A stretch of 64,000 bases of DNA from Rhizoclosmatium globosum (Eukaryota; Chytridiomycota; Chytridiomycetes; Chytridiales; Chytriomycetaceae): contig MCGO01000168.1 of the NCBI GenBank assembly GCA_002104985.1, positions 20,062 to 84,061 on the forward strand. The letters run 5' to 3'. A program made the position numbers and the translations under genes. Shown piece after piece: positions 12,322-24,248 of the stretch. Under the pieces are notes generated by a model, which saw only the letters and a list, made by a program, of their open reading frames with translations, made no database searches and was not told where the DNA came from. The stretch's first letter is position 1; the number at the start of each line of letters is the position of its first letter.

Positions 12322-13782
12322 CTACGCCATTCCCACATCATTCAGCTTTCCGTTCTCTTGATCCTTATTCTCAGCGTTGTGAGCGCTATTCGCCTGACTG
12401 CCTTGTCTTGTCTTTTCCTTTCCAGTGTTATTGACACTGCTGGATTGACTCGCCGTCCCATCTTTTATAACTGTTGAACTATAATCAGCCGCAAATAATG
12501 GAAAATCTTAAGCTTACTATGCTCCTTCAAGCCCTTTCCGAAATGCGACATACATAAACCAGTTACCGCCAGTGATAATGTAACGACAATGATACTCAAC
12601 GCAGCTTGATTGACACACAGACAGGATTAGATTCAATCTCACTTCAACAAATATCAACACAACATACCAAAGAACGTCAGATACTTTTTCGTGTACTGAT
12701 ACTTTTCAGGCTTTGTGTAAATACGATAAATCTTGAAACCAAAGTATCCGTCCGCCAAAATCAGACCACACATGAAAGCGATTGTAATGCTTTTGTTTTC
12801 ACTGCGGACCTGTTTCAATGAACGGAACCATCAGTCCAGCCCGATCTATAAAAGACACTTACTCCATGTAAAGCAAATGCCAAAATCGCCATCAAGATTG
12901 GAATCGCCGCGATCGTGATACTAAACTCTGGATCTCCCGGTTGGATAATAAGAACCAAAAACTGGATTCCAAAGCCAAACATGAAAAACACGTCGAGTTT
13001 CAGCAGTAGCACAAAGATTTGATATAATTGATACATATCTGATTGATTTAAATTTAAATTATATTTTAGAGGCGACGTTCAATTTGATTGTGTGTAAGAG
13101 AACAGTATAACTCACATCGCATCGTCGGATCCGCTCCAATCTTTTTATAAATCTTCCATCCAAAGTCCAGGTAAAGATGATAAAAGAGGTAACAATAGAA
13201 AACACTGCATATCGCCATTATCGCAGGTACAACATGAAGCAACGCCCGCATCGTCTGCTTCTGGGTCGGGTCAGCGATGTAAAGAGCGTCTCCAGCAGCT
13301 ATTCCATTCATTAGACTATTTGCTTGCCACGCGTCTCCAACATTCATGTTGGATTGAATAGATCCATCCTGAAACCCAGCATACGCCGTCGCGCTGAGCG
13401 TAAAGAACAAGAACCCAACAATTTGGATCGTGTTTTGATGAAATAGCTGTTTAGTAGAGTAGTCAGCAAAACGCCCGGTTTGACGTCGGGAGTTGGGGAA
13501 TAGACTTACAGCGTCCCAACACAAGATGATTTGGAACAACTGCGCGAGACAGAAGATGATCAAATATACAACGATACTTTTGTCTTCGCCGACAGAGTTG
13601 AAAGGGTTTGAGTTTTGAAAGTATATGACTGTTATAACTGCTTCAATTGGTATGATGCAGCAGGCTTCTATCAGCACCGTCGCGAGTGTAATATATGCAG
13701 TCTAATATAGGGTTAGTACTGTTTCACAGCGACGTATCTGTTAGACTTGTACCGTTGATGCTGCAGCGGGAAGTAGAATCAT
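12322..13782 (-). CDS. Conserved fungal multi-pass membrane protein of unknown function
   Basis: Minus-strand gene with at least five introns, starting about MILLPAAAST|TAYITLATVLIEACC. Around seven hydrophobic segments are visible: LIEACCIIPIEAVITVIYF; SIVVYLIIFCLAQLFQIILCW; TIQIVGFLFFTLSATAYAG; LLHVVPAIMAICSVFYCYLFYHLYL; FVLLLKLDVFFMFGFGIQFLVLII; ITIAAIPILMAILAFAL; IIVVTLSLAVTGLCM. The block YQLYQIFVLLLKLDVFF...DPEFSITIAAIPI is familiar to me from uncharacterised membrane proteins of many fungi, but I know no function. The C-terminal tail (after MSHFGKGLKEH) is hydrophilic, rich in S, N, Q and K, and cytosolic or disordered. The N-terminus is uncertain because the reading frame (QIFLLNRTRS) stays open upstream of the chosen ATG. 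Confidence 0.6.
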
Positions 13783-14039
13783 CGAACGCGTTCTGTTGAG
13801 GAGGAAAATCTGACAATCTTTTCAGTAAAGCTCGTTTCTTGTTACAATTTTCAACTGTTCAACTTTGTTCAGTGATAGGTTGGGAAATGTGTGGCTCAAA
13901 AACTAGTGTCTGATGCCCGACCAAAGAGACTTTATGATGCCGTCCGTGCACTGTCAGAACCTCATCTGAAAAGTCACTGGTTCACATCAGGCAACCTTAT
14001 TTTCCTGAATCCAAACTCTGACCAATCAGAAAAAACGGG

Positions 14040-15046
14040 ATGGATCCGCCTTTACCCAGCCGACTTCCCAACCGCCCTCGAGCCCGATCAATTGCCTTCC
14101 GCCCACGAGTCTCATACATCGAACCAAAACGTTCTTCAAGCGTCGATGGATTAGCACCTCCAACTCCAGCAGCCCAGTTCAACGAACCAGAGACCGAATC
14201 CCTCATTGCAATCCCCGAACACCAAATCCAAATCCACGAAGAAGACGAAGACGAAGATGAACCCTACATCGCCCCGCAAACCAGACACCTTGAATCCCTT
14301 TCCTCCTCCATCCCCCTTTCTCCGCCCAACTCCGTAAAGATGATTGCAAAGATAGTGTGCATGGAAACAGCAACGGGAACTGTGGCGTTTCCGCTCACCC
14401 CACCTCCGCAATTACACACACGCATCGCAGCACAAGTATACACTGCACGGATAAATGCAATCAATGCGCTGTTGAAGGATGTCAAGTCTCTCAACGATTT
14501 TTCCCCTTTGTGGTTCGTTATGCCGGTTTTCTATGTCGGAGTTGCGGCGGCAGTGTCGTTTGGTGTTCCGCTGGCACAGAACTCTCCTGCCAATATTGCG
14601 TTCTTGGTGGCGTTTGTGCCGGTTGCAGTGTTGGCCTACTTTCTGGCTTCAAGGCTGCATCGCCCCAAGGTACCACACAATCTCCTTTTTTCTCCATCTC
14701 CATAATCTATCTCTCCCGTAACTTTTAAATACTCAGACCACTTTTTCTTTTTGAATAGTACGTGTCGGAGATAGAGAAGCTACTACAGACATGGGAAGCG
14801 CAGGATGGAACACATTCAATCAAGTTTCTGTTACAGAGGCATCGAAGGCAGAATTCGTGGTTCGGAGTTGAATTGTCTGTGTTTGTGTTTGATGGGCCAA
14901 CTCAAATGAGAGAACGGCGGGATTCTGCACGTTCTTATGATACTTCGTTCCGGCTTCCAACATATGCAAGTAAAGCTCCGAGTTACAAGAGTTCTCGAGG
15001 ATCTTTTTCTACTATGAGAAGCAGTGTTAGACTGTCAGATCGATAG
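14040..15046 (+). CDS. Two-TM fungal membrane protein, unknown function
   Basis: Exons 14040-14669 and 14759-15046, joined PK|YVSEIEKLLQTW across an 89-nt intron. A disordered N-terminus (about 150 residues, P/S-rich, with acidic EEDEDEDEP) leads to KMIAKIVCMETATGTVAFPL, then two adjacent hydrophobic helices (FSPLWFVMPVFYVGVAAAVSFGVPL and ANIAFLVAFVPVAVLAYFLAS), then an amphipathic stretch (YVSEIEKLLQTWEAQDGTHSIKFLLQRHRR) and a S/R-rich tail. The layout suggests a hairpin-anchored membrane protein with both ends in the cytosol. I do not recognise the family. Confidence 0.6.
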
Positions 15047-15340
15047 AAAATGAGGAGTATTGTTAAACTAATAATCGTTATCTATGTTCAATTCACTAGT
15101 AATTCTTTGTTCCACTTTTAATTTTGATCTATAAACCTTTTTGAGTTCTTTGTGAGTTCGTTTGATTGCCTTTTCATACGATGTTCGATTGTTGTCCTGA
15201 GGCTATCCTGGTCCTGAAGTAACGTCAAGATACTCTTTATTTCTGTATGGCATTGATTCATAGAGTTACCTGTACTATTCTCTCTATATCCTTTATTGGG
15301 AAGAAGGTCGCGTTTCTTCCAGTTTTCAGACTCAGCCAAA
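15047..15340. other. Intergenic / RPL5 5' flank
   Basis: 294 bp between the two-TM protein and the ribosomal protein gene, carrying the first gene's 3' UTR and the RPL5 promoter. An 86-codon antisense frame (15118-15378) crosses it and overlaps the RPL5 start codon; it reads as a helical, charged peptide but has no recognisable family, so I do not call it. Confidence 0.4.
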
Positions 15341-16533
15341 ATGGTACGACCACCCTTCACACCACCGCCAATCCCCATCGATCAGACCATCGCACACCAC
15401 CAACGACTCTGGATACGACCATGAACACTGTTATACTGATCGGATCTGATGCTGTTGGAGGAACTTGCGCTGTGATGGACTTACGAAGGGAGATGTCCTT
15501 GTGACACAACACACTCTCAAAAACAACACCACGAAGAATACCCAAACTAACCCTTCTCTCAATTCGCAGCCATTCGTTAAGCTCGTCAAGAACAAGGCTT
15601 ACTACAAGCGTTTCCAGACCAAGTACCGCAGAAGAAGAGGTTCGTTTCCTGTGAGACCCCTAAAGGAAACTAAGTAACTAACTCTGTAAAACCCAAACCA
15701 AAAGAGGGTAAGACCGACTACTACGCCAGAAAGCGTCTTGTCGCCCAGGCCAAGAACAAGTACAACTCTCCAAAGTACAGACTTGTTGTTCGTATCACCA
15801 ACGCCGACATTATTGCCCAGATCGTCTACGCTAAGATCACCGGTGATGTCGTCATGTGCTCAGCCTACTCGCACGAGCTTCCAAAGTACGGAGTCGAGGT
15901 TGGTCTCACCAACTGGTCCGCTGCCTACTGTACCGGTCTCCTCGTTGCCAGACGTCTCCTTACCCAGCTCAACTTGGCCGACAAGTACGAGGGTAACCAG
16001 GAGGTTGATGGTTCCTACTACGAGGTTGAGCCTGTCGACGACGCCCCACGTCCATTCCAGTGTTTCTTGGACGTTGGTCTCCGCCGCACCACCACTGGTT
16101 CCCGTGTTTTCGGTGTCCTCAAGGGTGCCGTTGACGGTGGTCTCTTGATCCCACACTCTGAGAACCGTTTCCCAGGTTGGGACTCTGCCAAGAAGGAGCT
16201 TGACGCCGAGACCCTCCACCGTTACATTCTCGGTGGCCACGTCTCTGACTACATGGCTGAGCTCGAGGAGGACGATGAGGACTCTTACAAGCGTCAGTTT
16301 GCTCGTTACATTGAGAAGGAGATTACTCCAGACGACTTTGAGGAGCTCTACGAGAAGGCTCACGAGGCTATTCGTGCTGACCCAACCGTGAGGCTAAGGC
16401 TCACGTCTACGACGAGGAGGCCAAGAACAAGCTCAAGAAGTACAAGATGACCAAGAGAAACTTGAAGCAGCGTGTCGACCGTGTCAAGCAGAAGAAGGCT
16501 GCTTGGTTGGCTGCCCGTGCCTCCGACGAGTAA
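15341..16533 (+). CDS. RPL5: 60S ribosomal protein L5 (uL18)
   Basis: Exon 1 is only the ATG (15341-15343), followed by a 226-nt intron; exon 2 is 15570-15639 ([23 protein letters not shown]), exon 3 is 15705-16533. The sequence [30 protein letters not shown], then [29 protein letters not shown] and [16 protein letters not shown] is unmistakable uL18, which binds 5S rRNA with uL5 in the central protuberance of the large subunit. Codon use is strongly biased (AAG, GCC, CTC, CGT), typical of a highly expressed gene. At about 16391, after RADPT, the frame breaks: the downstream [20 protein letters not shown]... needs one more base. The gene is essential and otherwise perfect, so this is probably an assembly deletion. 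Confidence 0.96.
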
Positions 16534-17628
16534 ATGGTTTGTTCATGAACCAACTCTTGTCTTTTTTCTTGCCAAATTTATTGTGGTAATTTGAACTACT
16601 TTGTGTTTGATGGAATGTGGTGTCTTTTTGATAATAAACTGTCAAGTAGATATTCCTCCAATTTATTTAGTTTTCTTCTAGTATTTTTGGGTTCACAGTC
16701 TTGGGATGCGGCTTCACTATCTGCATCACCACCCATTACAGTTCTCTATCGATTCCAAAATCCCGAATCTTATCGATGCAACGCCTCTAATGAATATACT
16801 TCGACGAAGAGTTGCAACGCTGGGGACAGCTGTTACTTTAAATGATGTCGTCATAATTAGTCGCCTCTTTATCCATGCACTTGATGACAATTAATATGTC
16901 ATATTCATACATCTTTGGCATTTTAATATACAGTATCAAGTAAAACCTTCGTCCAGCTCAGTCTGAAACAGTTCTATTAGCATACTAAAGAGCCAAGAGC
17001 CCATGTGTATCAGCGAAGCCCCCTTGAGTCTCCTGTTTCACGAGTATCCCGACGTAGATTTCAAGGTGGCTCCTTGCTGGATCTCTCGGGAATTTGCGGA
17101 ACCACCCTCTCCTCCCTCGAAGCCGCACCCCCTTCCACTGCTGAATCTAGGCCTCCCACGCGCCTAAACTCCATCGAAACAACGAAACCCATGCACTATC
17201 CACAGAATATTATCGTATTCGCCACTAAAAACCAAGAAATCTAAGTTTGGAAAAAAAAGGTGAAAATTTTCGATATCGGGATTTGATTAAATCTGAGCCC
17301 GTGGCTACTTAAGGCACCCTCGTTTTCTTTTTTCCTTTCCCCAACACCACTTTGTTCCGAATCTACCATCGTACGTTATCCCTCACGTTGTGCCCCCAGC
17401 AGCTTGGACGCTCATGGAAGGATGATTACATGCCATACGAGCGGCTTCACTTGCTGGTTGTTCAGCCTCACAGTCCTCACAGTCTTCCGCCTCGGCCGGT
17501 CTGGCAGAACTGAGCAGTTACAGCATGCATCAGATATCATCAACAGCATCAGCAGTGGCGGCATCAGACAGTTCCCCTTACCCTCCTTCATCATGATCAA
17601 ATTGACTGACCACCACCTCCTCAACCAG
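16534..17628. other. Intergenic region, RPL5 terminator side and CNT1 promoter
   Basis: 1.1 kb without a gene I can support. The first about 200 bp is the RPL5 3' UTR (AT-rich, aataaa-like ataataaac at about 16631). A GC-richer stretch at 17000-17190 gives a 55-codon open frame starting ATG at 17002 (MCISEAPLSLLFHEYPD...) with no known similarity. A pyrimidine-rich run with CCCCAACACCAC (17325-17352) precedes CNT1 and may be its core promoter. Confidence 0.4.
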
Positions 17629-19372
17629 ATGGACTCCAAGCCTGTTGAGATCACCTCGCTGAACCAGTCACCAAGCCAATCGTTGGCAAGAGAGACACCA
17701 AGACTGCTCTCTACCACTTGGCCATCTGGGTTCCATTGACCGCCTTCATCATTGCCCTCATCATTAAGGGTCAGGGCAAGGAGGATACGAGTTCGCCATC
17801 TTCCTCTATGTCATTATCACCCTCCGTTTCCTTGCCAAGCACATTTCCATGAGCCAGCTCATCTATGGTGAGTGGCGGTGTTAATTGAAAAAAAAAACAA
17901 CAACAACATAACTGACCAATTTAAATGTTACAGCTCCAGTTGGAAAGGTCTGGGACATGACTATCGGTGCTGCCGTTAGAGCCGTTCCACAAAAGTTCCA
18001 CTTGGCTATTGGAGGAATTGTCTACTTTGCCTTGGTGTTCGGAGTTGCCTGTGGAACCCCAGAGTCCGAGACCGGAACCATTCCACAAAGAATCCAGTCT
18101 ATCGGAGGAGTCGTCATCATGACTCTTATCCTTGTTGCCTTCTCCCGTGACAGAAAGAACATTCCATGGGGAACAGTCGTTGTTGGTTTCTTGCTCCAGT
18201 TCCTTTTGGCCTTGTTCATTCTCAAGACCCAGATCGGTGTCAACATTTTCTACTTTATTTCCAAGTTGATCACCACCTTCCTTGAGGAGTCTGTTGCCGG
18301 TCTTGAGTTTGTCCTTGGACCAAAAGCCAGTAACCCATTCCAGTACACTTTCGCTGTTGCCGTTCTCCCAGCTATTCTCTTCTTTGTTGCCTTCATTTCC
18401 ATCATTTACTACATTGGTGGTATGCAGTACATTGTTGCCAAGTTCGCCTGGATCATGGTCCGTTTGATGAACACTTCTGGAGCCGAGTCCGTTGTCGCTG
18501 CCGCTTCTCCATTCGTTGGTCAGGGAGAGTCTGCTCTTCTCGTGAAGCCATTCATTGAGTTCATGACCCGTTCCGAGCTCCACTCCGCCATGGTTTCCGG
18601 ATTCTCCACCATTGCCGGTTCCGTCTTGATTGCCTACATCAACTACACTGGTAACAACCCAGCCTCGACTTCTACCCTTCTTGCTTCCTGCTTGATGTCC
18701 GTTCCATGCTCTTTGATGGTCTCCAAGATTGTCTACCCAGAGACCGAGGAATCCCTCACCAAGGGTACCGTTACCGTCCCAGAGTCTGAGGAGAAGGACG
18801 CCAACTTGCTCGACGCCGCTTCCAAGGGAGCCGCTATCGGTGTTCAGTTGTGTTTGCTCATCACCGGTTCCCTCTTGGCCATCATCTCTCTCTACGCGTG
18901 TGCCAACGACTTGACCGCCTGGGCCTTTGACATTGTTGGAATCAAGAACTGGATCGACGGGTCTCAACCAGTTTCCATTCAGCTTCTTTTGTCCTACGTT
19001 TTCTGGCCAATTGCTTTCTGTCTTGGTATTCCAGTTGGGGATGCGAGAAAGTCTGCTGAGTTTATGGCTACCAAGATTGTCGTGAACGAGTTTGCTGCTT
19101 ACGCCAACTTCCACGATTACGCTTTCCAGGTTAACGCTACTGCTGATGGTTCTTACCCATTGAACGGTGCTTTCCCACTCCGTACTGTCCGTTTGATGTC
19201 TTTCGCTCTTTGTGGTTTCGCCAACATTGGTTCCATCGGTATTCAGACTTCCATCTTGGGTCACATTGCTCCATCCCGTAAGAGAGATCTTGCTGAGTTG
19301 GCCCTCTCTGCCATGTTGACTGGTGCTTTCTCCACCTGGATCTCTGCCGCCGTTGCTGGAGCCATCTTGTAA
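17629..19372 (+). CDS. Concentrative nucleoside transporter (CNT/SLC28), copy 1
   Basis: Starts MDSKPVEITSLNQ; an intron of about 65 nt near 17870-17933 joins SQLIY to APVGKVW. The body reads as a CNT: N-terminal gate helices, SETGTIPQRIQSIGG, NTSGAESVVAAASPFVGQGESALLVKPF (nucleoside- and cation-binding HP1 region), MTRSELHSAMVSGFSTIAGSVLIAYINY (TM4b/HP2 region), and a C-terminal domain ending FSTWISAAVAGAIL. It would import nucleosides with H+ or Na+ symport at the plasma membrane. Two one-base losses interrupt the N-terminal 80 codons (about 17664, C run; about 17784, G run) although the protein sequence continues perfectly in the shifted frames (KPIVGKRDTKTALYHLAIWVPL; YEFAIFLYVIITLRFL). 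Codon bias is as strong as in RPL5, suggesting high expression. Confidence 0.92.
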
Positions 19373-19825
19373 GCTATCACGCTGACTACTCCATTGTTTT
19401 TATTTAAATCTATCCTCGGGGTTCTTTTTCTTTTTCTTACCCGTTTTGTTTGGGCTTTTGATTGTAAGAAATAATAGAAAAAAGAGCGAGGTGTGCCTTG
19501 CTCTTTTCACCAAGCAAATCATTTTCCTTCCCATTTTTGTACTATTAGTAAGGTTATTTTCGACAATGATGCCTGATCACACTATAATTTCAAGATTCAG
19601 TTTGGATTGTTTCATCTTTAGAAGATCTTACATCTCCTCAAGGTATTTGCCTTGAACCCCTCAGTATCCCAACCTCCCCCTTCTCTGGTACTACATCCAG
19701 CAATCGATAGAAACCTTTCGCAATCTGTTCCTTGTCAGATAGAGTTGAATGCATCAAGCTGTCACTCTTTCCCACCCAATTTGATCCACAAAACACCTTC
19801 ACTTACTCACAACTCCACCACCCAG
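19373..19825. other. Intergenic, CNT1 3' end / CNT2 promoter
   Basis: About 450 bp. T-rich 3' UTR sequence of CNT1 followed by a C/T-rich 5' flank of CNT2. No RNA gene or repeat seen. Confidence 0.4.
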
Positions 19826-21640
19826 ATGAACACCTCCAAAGTCATCGTCGACCCAATCCTAGGCTTATCAGTGCCAGCCGTCAACGCTCCTCAAAAGCCC
19901 AAGTTCGGCAAACGAGCTCCAAAGGCTGCGTTCTACCACCTGGCCATCTGGATTCCACTGACTGCTTTCATCATTGCTTTGATCATTAAAGGAAAAGGAA
20001 AGCCTGGGTACGAGTTTGCCATTGTCATGTATGTCCTCATTACTCTGAGGCTGCTTGCGAAACATGTTTCAATGAGTCAGCTTGTCTACGGTACGGGCTT
20101 TTTCACCCTCTTCTTTTCCTTCCACCGCGAAACAGCTCTAAAGCTACAAGAGGGTGTACTATTGATGGGTGATACTGACTTTTCCCTCCGTTGTGAAACA
20201 GATCCTTTGGAGAGAGGGTGGAACGCCACCGTTGGAACAGCTTTCAGATCGATTCCAGCGACTTTCAGAGTTCCTCTTGGATTGGTTGCTTACTTGGCAG
20301 TTATGATTGGAGTTGCTTGTGGAACACCTGCAAGTGAAACAGGAACGATCCCGCAACGACTTCAATCTATTGGTGGTGTTATTGTCATGACAGCTATTCT
20401 TGTCGCATTCTCTCGAGACAGAAAGAATATTCCATGGGGTACTGTTGTGGTTGGATTCTGGCTGCAGTTCCTCATGGCGCTCTTCATTCTCAAGACTCAA
20501 CTCGGTGTCGACATCTTTTACTTTATTTCGCAGCTGATTACTACGTTTTTGGGTGAATCGAATGCGGGTCTTGAGTTTGTGTTGGGTTCTACTGTCACGA
20601 ATCCGTTCAAGGATACTTTTGTTGTGTCTGTCTTGCCAGCTATTCTCTTCTTTGTGGCCTTCATTTCCATCATCTACTATATTGGTGGAATGCAATATGT
20701 CGTCGAAAAGTTTGCATGGGTCATGGTGCGCTTGATGAACACCTCCGGAGCTGAGTCAGTTGTCGCTGCTGCCTCCCCCTTTGTCGGACAAGGAGAATCA
20801 GCTCTCCTCGTCAAACCATTCATCGAATTCATGACCCGCTCTGAACTCCACTCCGCAATGGTCTCTGGATTCTCCACAATCGCTGGATCCGTTTTGATCG
20901 CCTACATCAACTACACGGGAAACAACCCAACCTCAACATCAACTCTTTTGGCCTCATGTTTAATGTCTGTTCCGTGTTCGTTGATGGTTTCCAAGATTAT
21001 TTATCCCGAAGTTGAAGAATCAATCACGAAAGGAACTGTAACTGTGCCTGAAGCGGAAGAAAAGGACGCAAACTTACTCGACGCTGCTTCAAAAGGTGCT
21101 GCTATCGGTGTCCAGCTTTGCTTGCTTATCACTGGTTCTCTCTTGGCAATTATCTCCCTCTACGCTTGTGCAAATGACCTCGTCGGATGGGCATTCAACA
21201 TGATCAGTGTTTCAAACTGGATCGATGCCTCGCAGCCAGTGTCTATTCAGCTGTTGCTTTCATACATCTTCTGGCCTATCGCTGTTTGTGTGGGTATTCC
21301 AGTCGGTGATGCGAGAAAGTCTGCCGAATTCATGGCTACCAAAGTAGTTGTCAACGAGTTTGTTGCATACTCGAATTTGCACGATTATGCCTTCTTGGCG
21401 AATGCGACTGCAGATGGGTCCTATGTGTCGAATGGAGCTTTTGGACTTCGTACTATTCGCTTGTTGGCCTTTGCTCTCTGTGGATTTGCGAATATCGGGT
21501 CAATTGGTATCCAGACTTCCATTCTCGGCCATATTGCACCATCCCGCAAGAGAGATCTCGCCGAGTTGGCCCTGTCTGCCATGTTGACTGGAGCATTCTC
21601 CACTTGGATCTCAGCAGCTGTTGCGGGTGCCATCTTGTAA
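19826..21640 (+). CDS. Concentrative nucleoside transporter (CNT/SLC28), copy 2
   Basis: Tandem paralogue, about 85-90% alike in protein but with much weaker codon bias. Start at 19826 (MNTSKVIVDPILGL), chosen because it gives the same N-terminal length as copy 1; an in-frame upstream ATG-free extension runs back to 19652. An intron at 20091-20201 (111 nt, GT...CAG) is expected at exactly the position of the copy 1 intron (QLVY|). Because it is 37 codons with no stop, it also reads as coding. The same HP1 (SGAESVVAAASPFVGQGES) and HP2 signatures are present. The frame is unbroken. Confidence 0.92.
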   Translation: MNTSKVIVDPILGLSVPAVNAPQKPKFGKRAPKAAFYHLAIWIPLTAFIIALIIKGKGKPGYEFAIVMYVLITLRLLAKHVSMSQLVYGTGFFTLFFSFHRETALKLQEGVLLMGDTDFSLRCETDPLERGWNATVGTAFRSIPATFRVPLGLVAYLAVMIGVACGTPASETGTIPQRLQSIGGVIVMTAILVAFSRDRKNIPWGTVVVGFWLQFLMALFILKTQLGVDIFYFISQLITTFLGESNAGLEFVLGSTVTNPFKDTFVVSVLPAILFFVAFISIIYYIGGMQYVVEKFAWVMVRLMNTSGAESVVAAASPFVGQGESALLVKPFIEFMTRSELHSAMVSGFSTIAGSVLIAYINYTGNNPTSTSTLLASCLMSVPCSLMVSKIIYPEVEESITKGTVTVPEAEEKDANLLDAASKGAAIGVQLCLLITGSLLAIISLYACANDLVGWAFNMISVSNWIDASQPVSIQLLLSYIFWPIAVCVGIPVGDARKSAEFMATKVVVNEFVAYSNLHDYAFLANATADGSYVSNGAFGLRTIRLLAFALCGFANIGSIGIQTSILGHIAPSRKRDLAELALSAMLTGAFSTWISAAVAGAIL

Positions 21641-21689
21641 ACAAATTGTTTTTTTATTCGTTAACTTCAGTGCTTCACCAAAAATATAA

Positions 21690-22989
21690 CTAAAGCTTTA
21701 CATTTGCCGAATTGTTTCCAATCTCAACCACAACTTTTCCAAATGTCTTGCGACTTCCCAAATCTACGAGAGCTTGAGGGATAGATTCAAGTCCTTTGTA
21801 TGGTTTTGAATCAAAAAGAAGAGGGCGGACTGGCTTTCCGTTGTGTTTAGCAGTTTCAAAGAAGTTGAAGATTCCCTGAAGTTGAATGTCAGACACGAAA
21901 TTTGATTCTCTTCGTAATTACCTTCCAGGTTCTCTCTGCAACTATGGGCTCATTGATGACAGAAGCTCCCCAAAACACACCAATCATAGCAGCACTCTTC
22001 AACAACAACCGATTCGCAGGAACGGCTTCAATCTTTCCCCCAGTTCCAGCAAATCCAACCACCAAAATACGGCCATTCCATCCAATGCATTTCGTGTCTT
22101 GAATGAAATACCCAACAGGGTCATAAATCACGTCAACACCCGATGAAGTTCTTCCTGGAATAGAATTCGCAATTTCATTGACTTCCTTAACCCAATCACC
22201 CTTCGTGTAATCAACGACGTAATCCGCTCCAAGACGCGATTTGACGAGTTGACACTTTTCAGGACCACCTGCTGTAGCAATCACCACCGCACCAATCTGT
22301 TTCGCGATTTGAACTGCAGCAGAACCAACTACATCCAAAAACTTTGTGTCACGAAATATAGTACACATTTCGATAAACAAACATACCTCCCCCAGCAGCA
22401 GCGTGAACCAAACAGACTTCCCCCTTCTGCAGTTTCGCCTTCTCCACAATACCCAACCAACTCGTCGGATACGTAATATAACACCCCGCAGCTTCTTTGA
22501 ACGAGAGAGTGGGTGGAATCACAAAGAGATTGAGGGGAGTTGGTGTAAGCGACACGTGGGTGGCAAATGCCCCGATTCCAAGTGGAGTGGATCCGAATAC
22601 TCTGTCTCCAACCTGTTGTTTTTTTCCTTTGTGTATTAGTTATAAGCAGGAGGGAACTGGGGAATGGAGACCTTGAATCCCGCCACACTGGATCCTGCTT
22701 TCACAATCACTCCTGCGAATTCAGCGCCAGGAACAAAGGGTCTTTCTGGTCGGACCTGTTTGGTTATACTAGTAAGCATTTGATAAGCTGGAAGAGTATA
22801 AAAGAAAGTAACCTGGTACTTGCCTTGAACGAGGAGAATGTCCGCAAAGTTGAGTCCCGTTGCTTTGATTTCAACAAGAACTTGGTCGTCGGCGCATTCG
22901 ATTTGAGATGGTGGAAGCGGAGAAACGGTGAGCTGATTGGGCTGGATCCAGTCTTGGACAATGATTGCCTTTGCGTTTGAAATGGCCAT
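21690..22989 (-). CDS. Quinone oxidoreductase / zeta-crystallin-type MDR dehydrogenase
   Basis: Minus-strand gene of about five exons. N-terminus MAISNAKAIIVQDWIQPNQL; GroES-like part ATGLNFADILLVQGKYQ, RPERPFVPGAEFAGVI; then VGDRVFGSTPLGIGAFATHV; the Rossmann entry LVHAAAGG(V) is split by an intron from GSAAVQIAKQIGAVVIATAGGPEKCQLVKSRLGADYVVDY; then DVIYDPVGYFIQDTKC, GRILVVGFAGTGG, and an end with GKVVVEIGNN. The MDR family without zinc ligands reduces quinones or enones with NADPH in cytosol or mitochondria. Head-to-head with the Thi5 gene across 201 bp. Confidence 0.88.
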
Positions 22990-23190
22990 TTGTAATGTTT
23001 CTTTTACTGCTTTGTAAACTGCGAATTATATTTAATTTAAACTTCCTTTAACTCTTTTATTTACTACATTAATCAATTATTAATTCCCGATGATTCGATC
23101 TCTGTTTACCACCACAAAAACGCCCCCAAAAAGCAACTTCCGCAATTCATCCGTTTCCCCAAAACTACCACGAAAAAGATAACTTGAAAA

Positions 23191-24248
23191 ATGACCATCT
23201 TGGGACACACCGACAAGATTACCGTTCTCCTCAACTGGGCTGCTAATCCTTACCACGCCCCGCTCTACCTTGCCCAAAAGCTCGGCTACTTTGCCGACGA
23301 GGGCATCAAAGTCGCGATCCTCGAGCCATCCGATCCTTCCGATGTAACTGAGATCATTGGCAGTGGTAAGATCCAACTCGTTCTTATCAGGGCCAGTTTT
23401 TTAATATTCACCCCACATTCCAGGAAAGGTCGACCTCGGTTGCAAGGCCATGATCCACACCATTGCCGGCGCTGCCAGAGGGTTCCCTGTGACTTCCATC
23501 GGAACTCTTCTCGACGAGCCTTTCACTGGCGTCGTGTACCTCAAGAGTCGCGGAACGATCACGGAGGATTTCCATTCCCTCAAGGGCCGCAAGATTGGGT
23601 ACGTTGGTGAATTCGGGAAGGTGATTATCGATAACTTGACCAAGCGTTATGGTATGACTGTGAGTGTTTTTTGATTTTGATTGATGTTGATTGGTTGGAC
23701 TTATTTGGATGAACTCTTGATAAAATTAGCCTGAGGATTATACTGCCGTCCGTGTAGGTATGAATGTTTCTGATGCCATTATTCGCGGTGTCATTGATGC
23801 CGGAGTTGGGCTTGAGAATATTCAACAAGTCGAGTTGGAGGAATGGTCCAAGTCCCAAGGCCGTACCGCTGATGACGTTGGAATGCTTCGTATCGATGAA
23901 CTCGCTGACTTGGGTTGCTGCTGCTTCTGTTCCATCCTGTACATTGGAAACGACAAGTTCATCTCTGAGAATCCTGAAAAGGTTCGTGCGTTCATGAAGG
24001 CTGTCAAGCGTGCCACAGACTTTTTGTTGGAGAACCCAGAGAAGGCGTACAACCAATACGTTGAAATCAAGCCGTACTTGGGTTCAGACTTGAACCGCAA
24101 GATGTTTCAACGCTCTTTGCCTTACTTTTCCAAGTCTTTGGAGAATGTTCAACGCGACTGGACCAAGGTTGTCAACTTTAGTAAGACTCTTGGTGTTGTT
24201 GATGAGTCCTTTGTCCAGAACATGACCAATGAGTTTTTGTATGTCTAA
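23191..24248 (+). CDS. THI5: HMP-P synthase (Thi5/NMT1 family), thiamine pyrimidine biosynthesis
   Basis: Exons 23191-23365, 23424-23659, 23730-24248. Residues: [38 protein letters not shown] with Lys66 and His70, equivalent to the PLP-binding lysine and the sacrificial histidine (K62/H66) of yeast Thi5; [22 protein letters not shown]; and [16 protein letters not shown], the CCCxC motif. In yeast the protein makes hydroxymethylpyrimidine phosphate from its own PLP and histidine in a single turnover. About 325 residues with no break, normal length. No TPP-riboswitch core is visible in the 5' flank or introns. Shares the 201-bp divergent promoter with the oxidoreductase. Confidence 0.95.

Noticed and set aside
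17921..19264. 447-codon open frame antisense to CNT1 (and a 178-codon one antisense to CNT2)
   Set aside because: Shadow of strong codon bias in CNT1; low-complexity N/G/S composition and no domain.
22990..23450. TPP riboswitch controlling the Thi5 gene
   Set aside because: Looked for the conserved CTGAGA and ACCTGA...GGATAAT-type cores in the 5' flank and first intron; absent.
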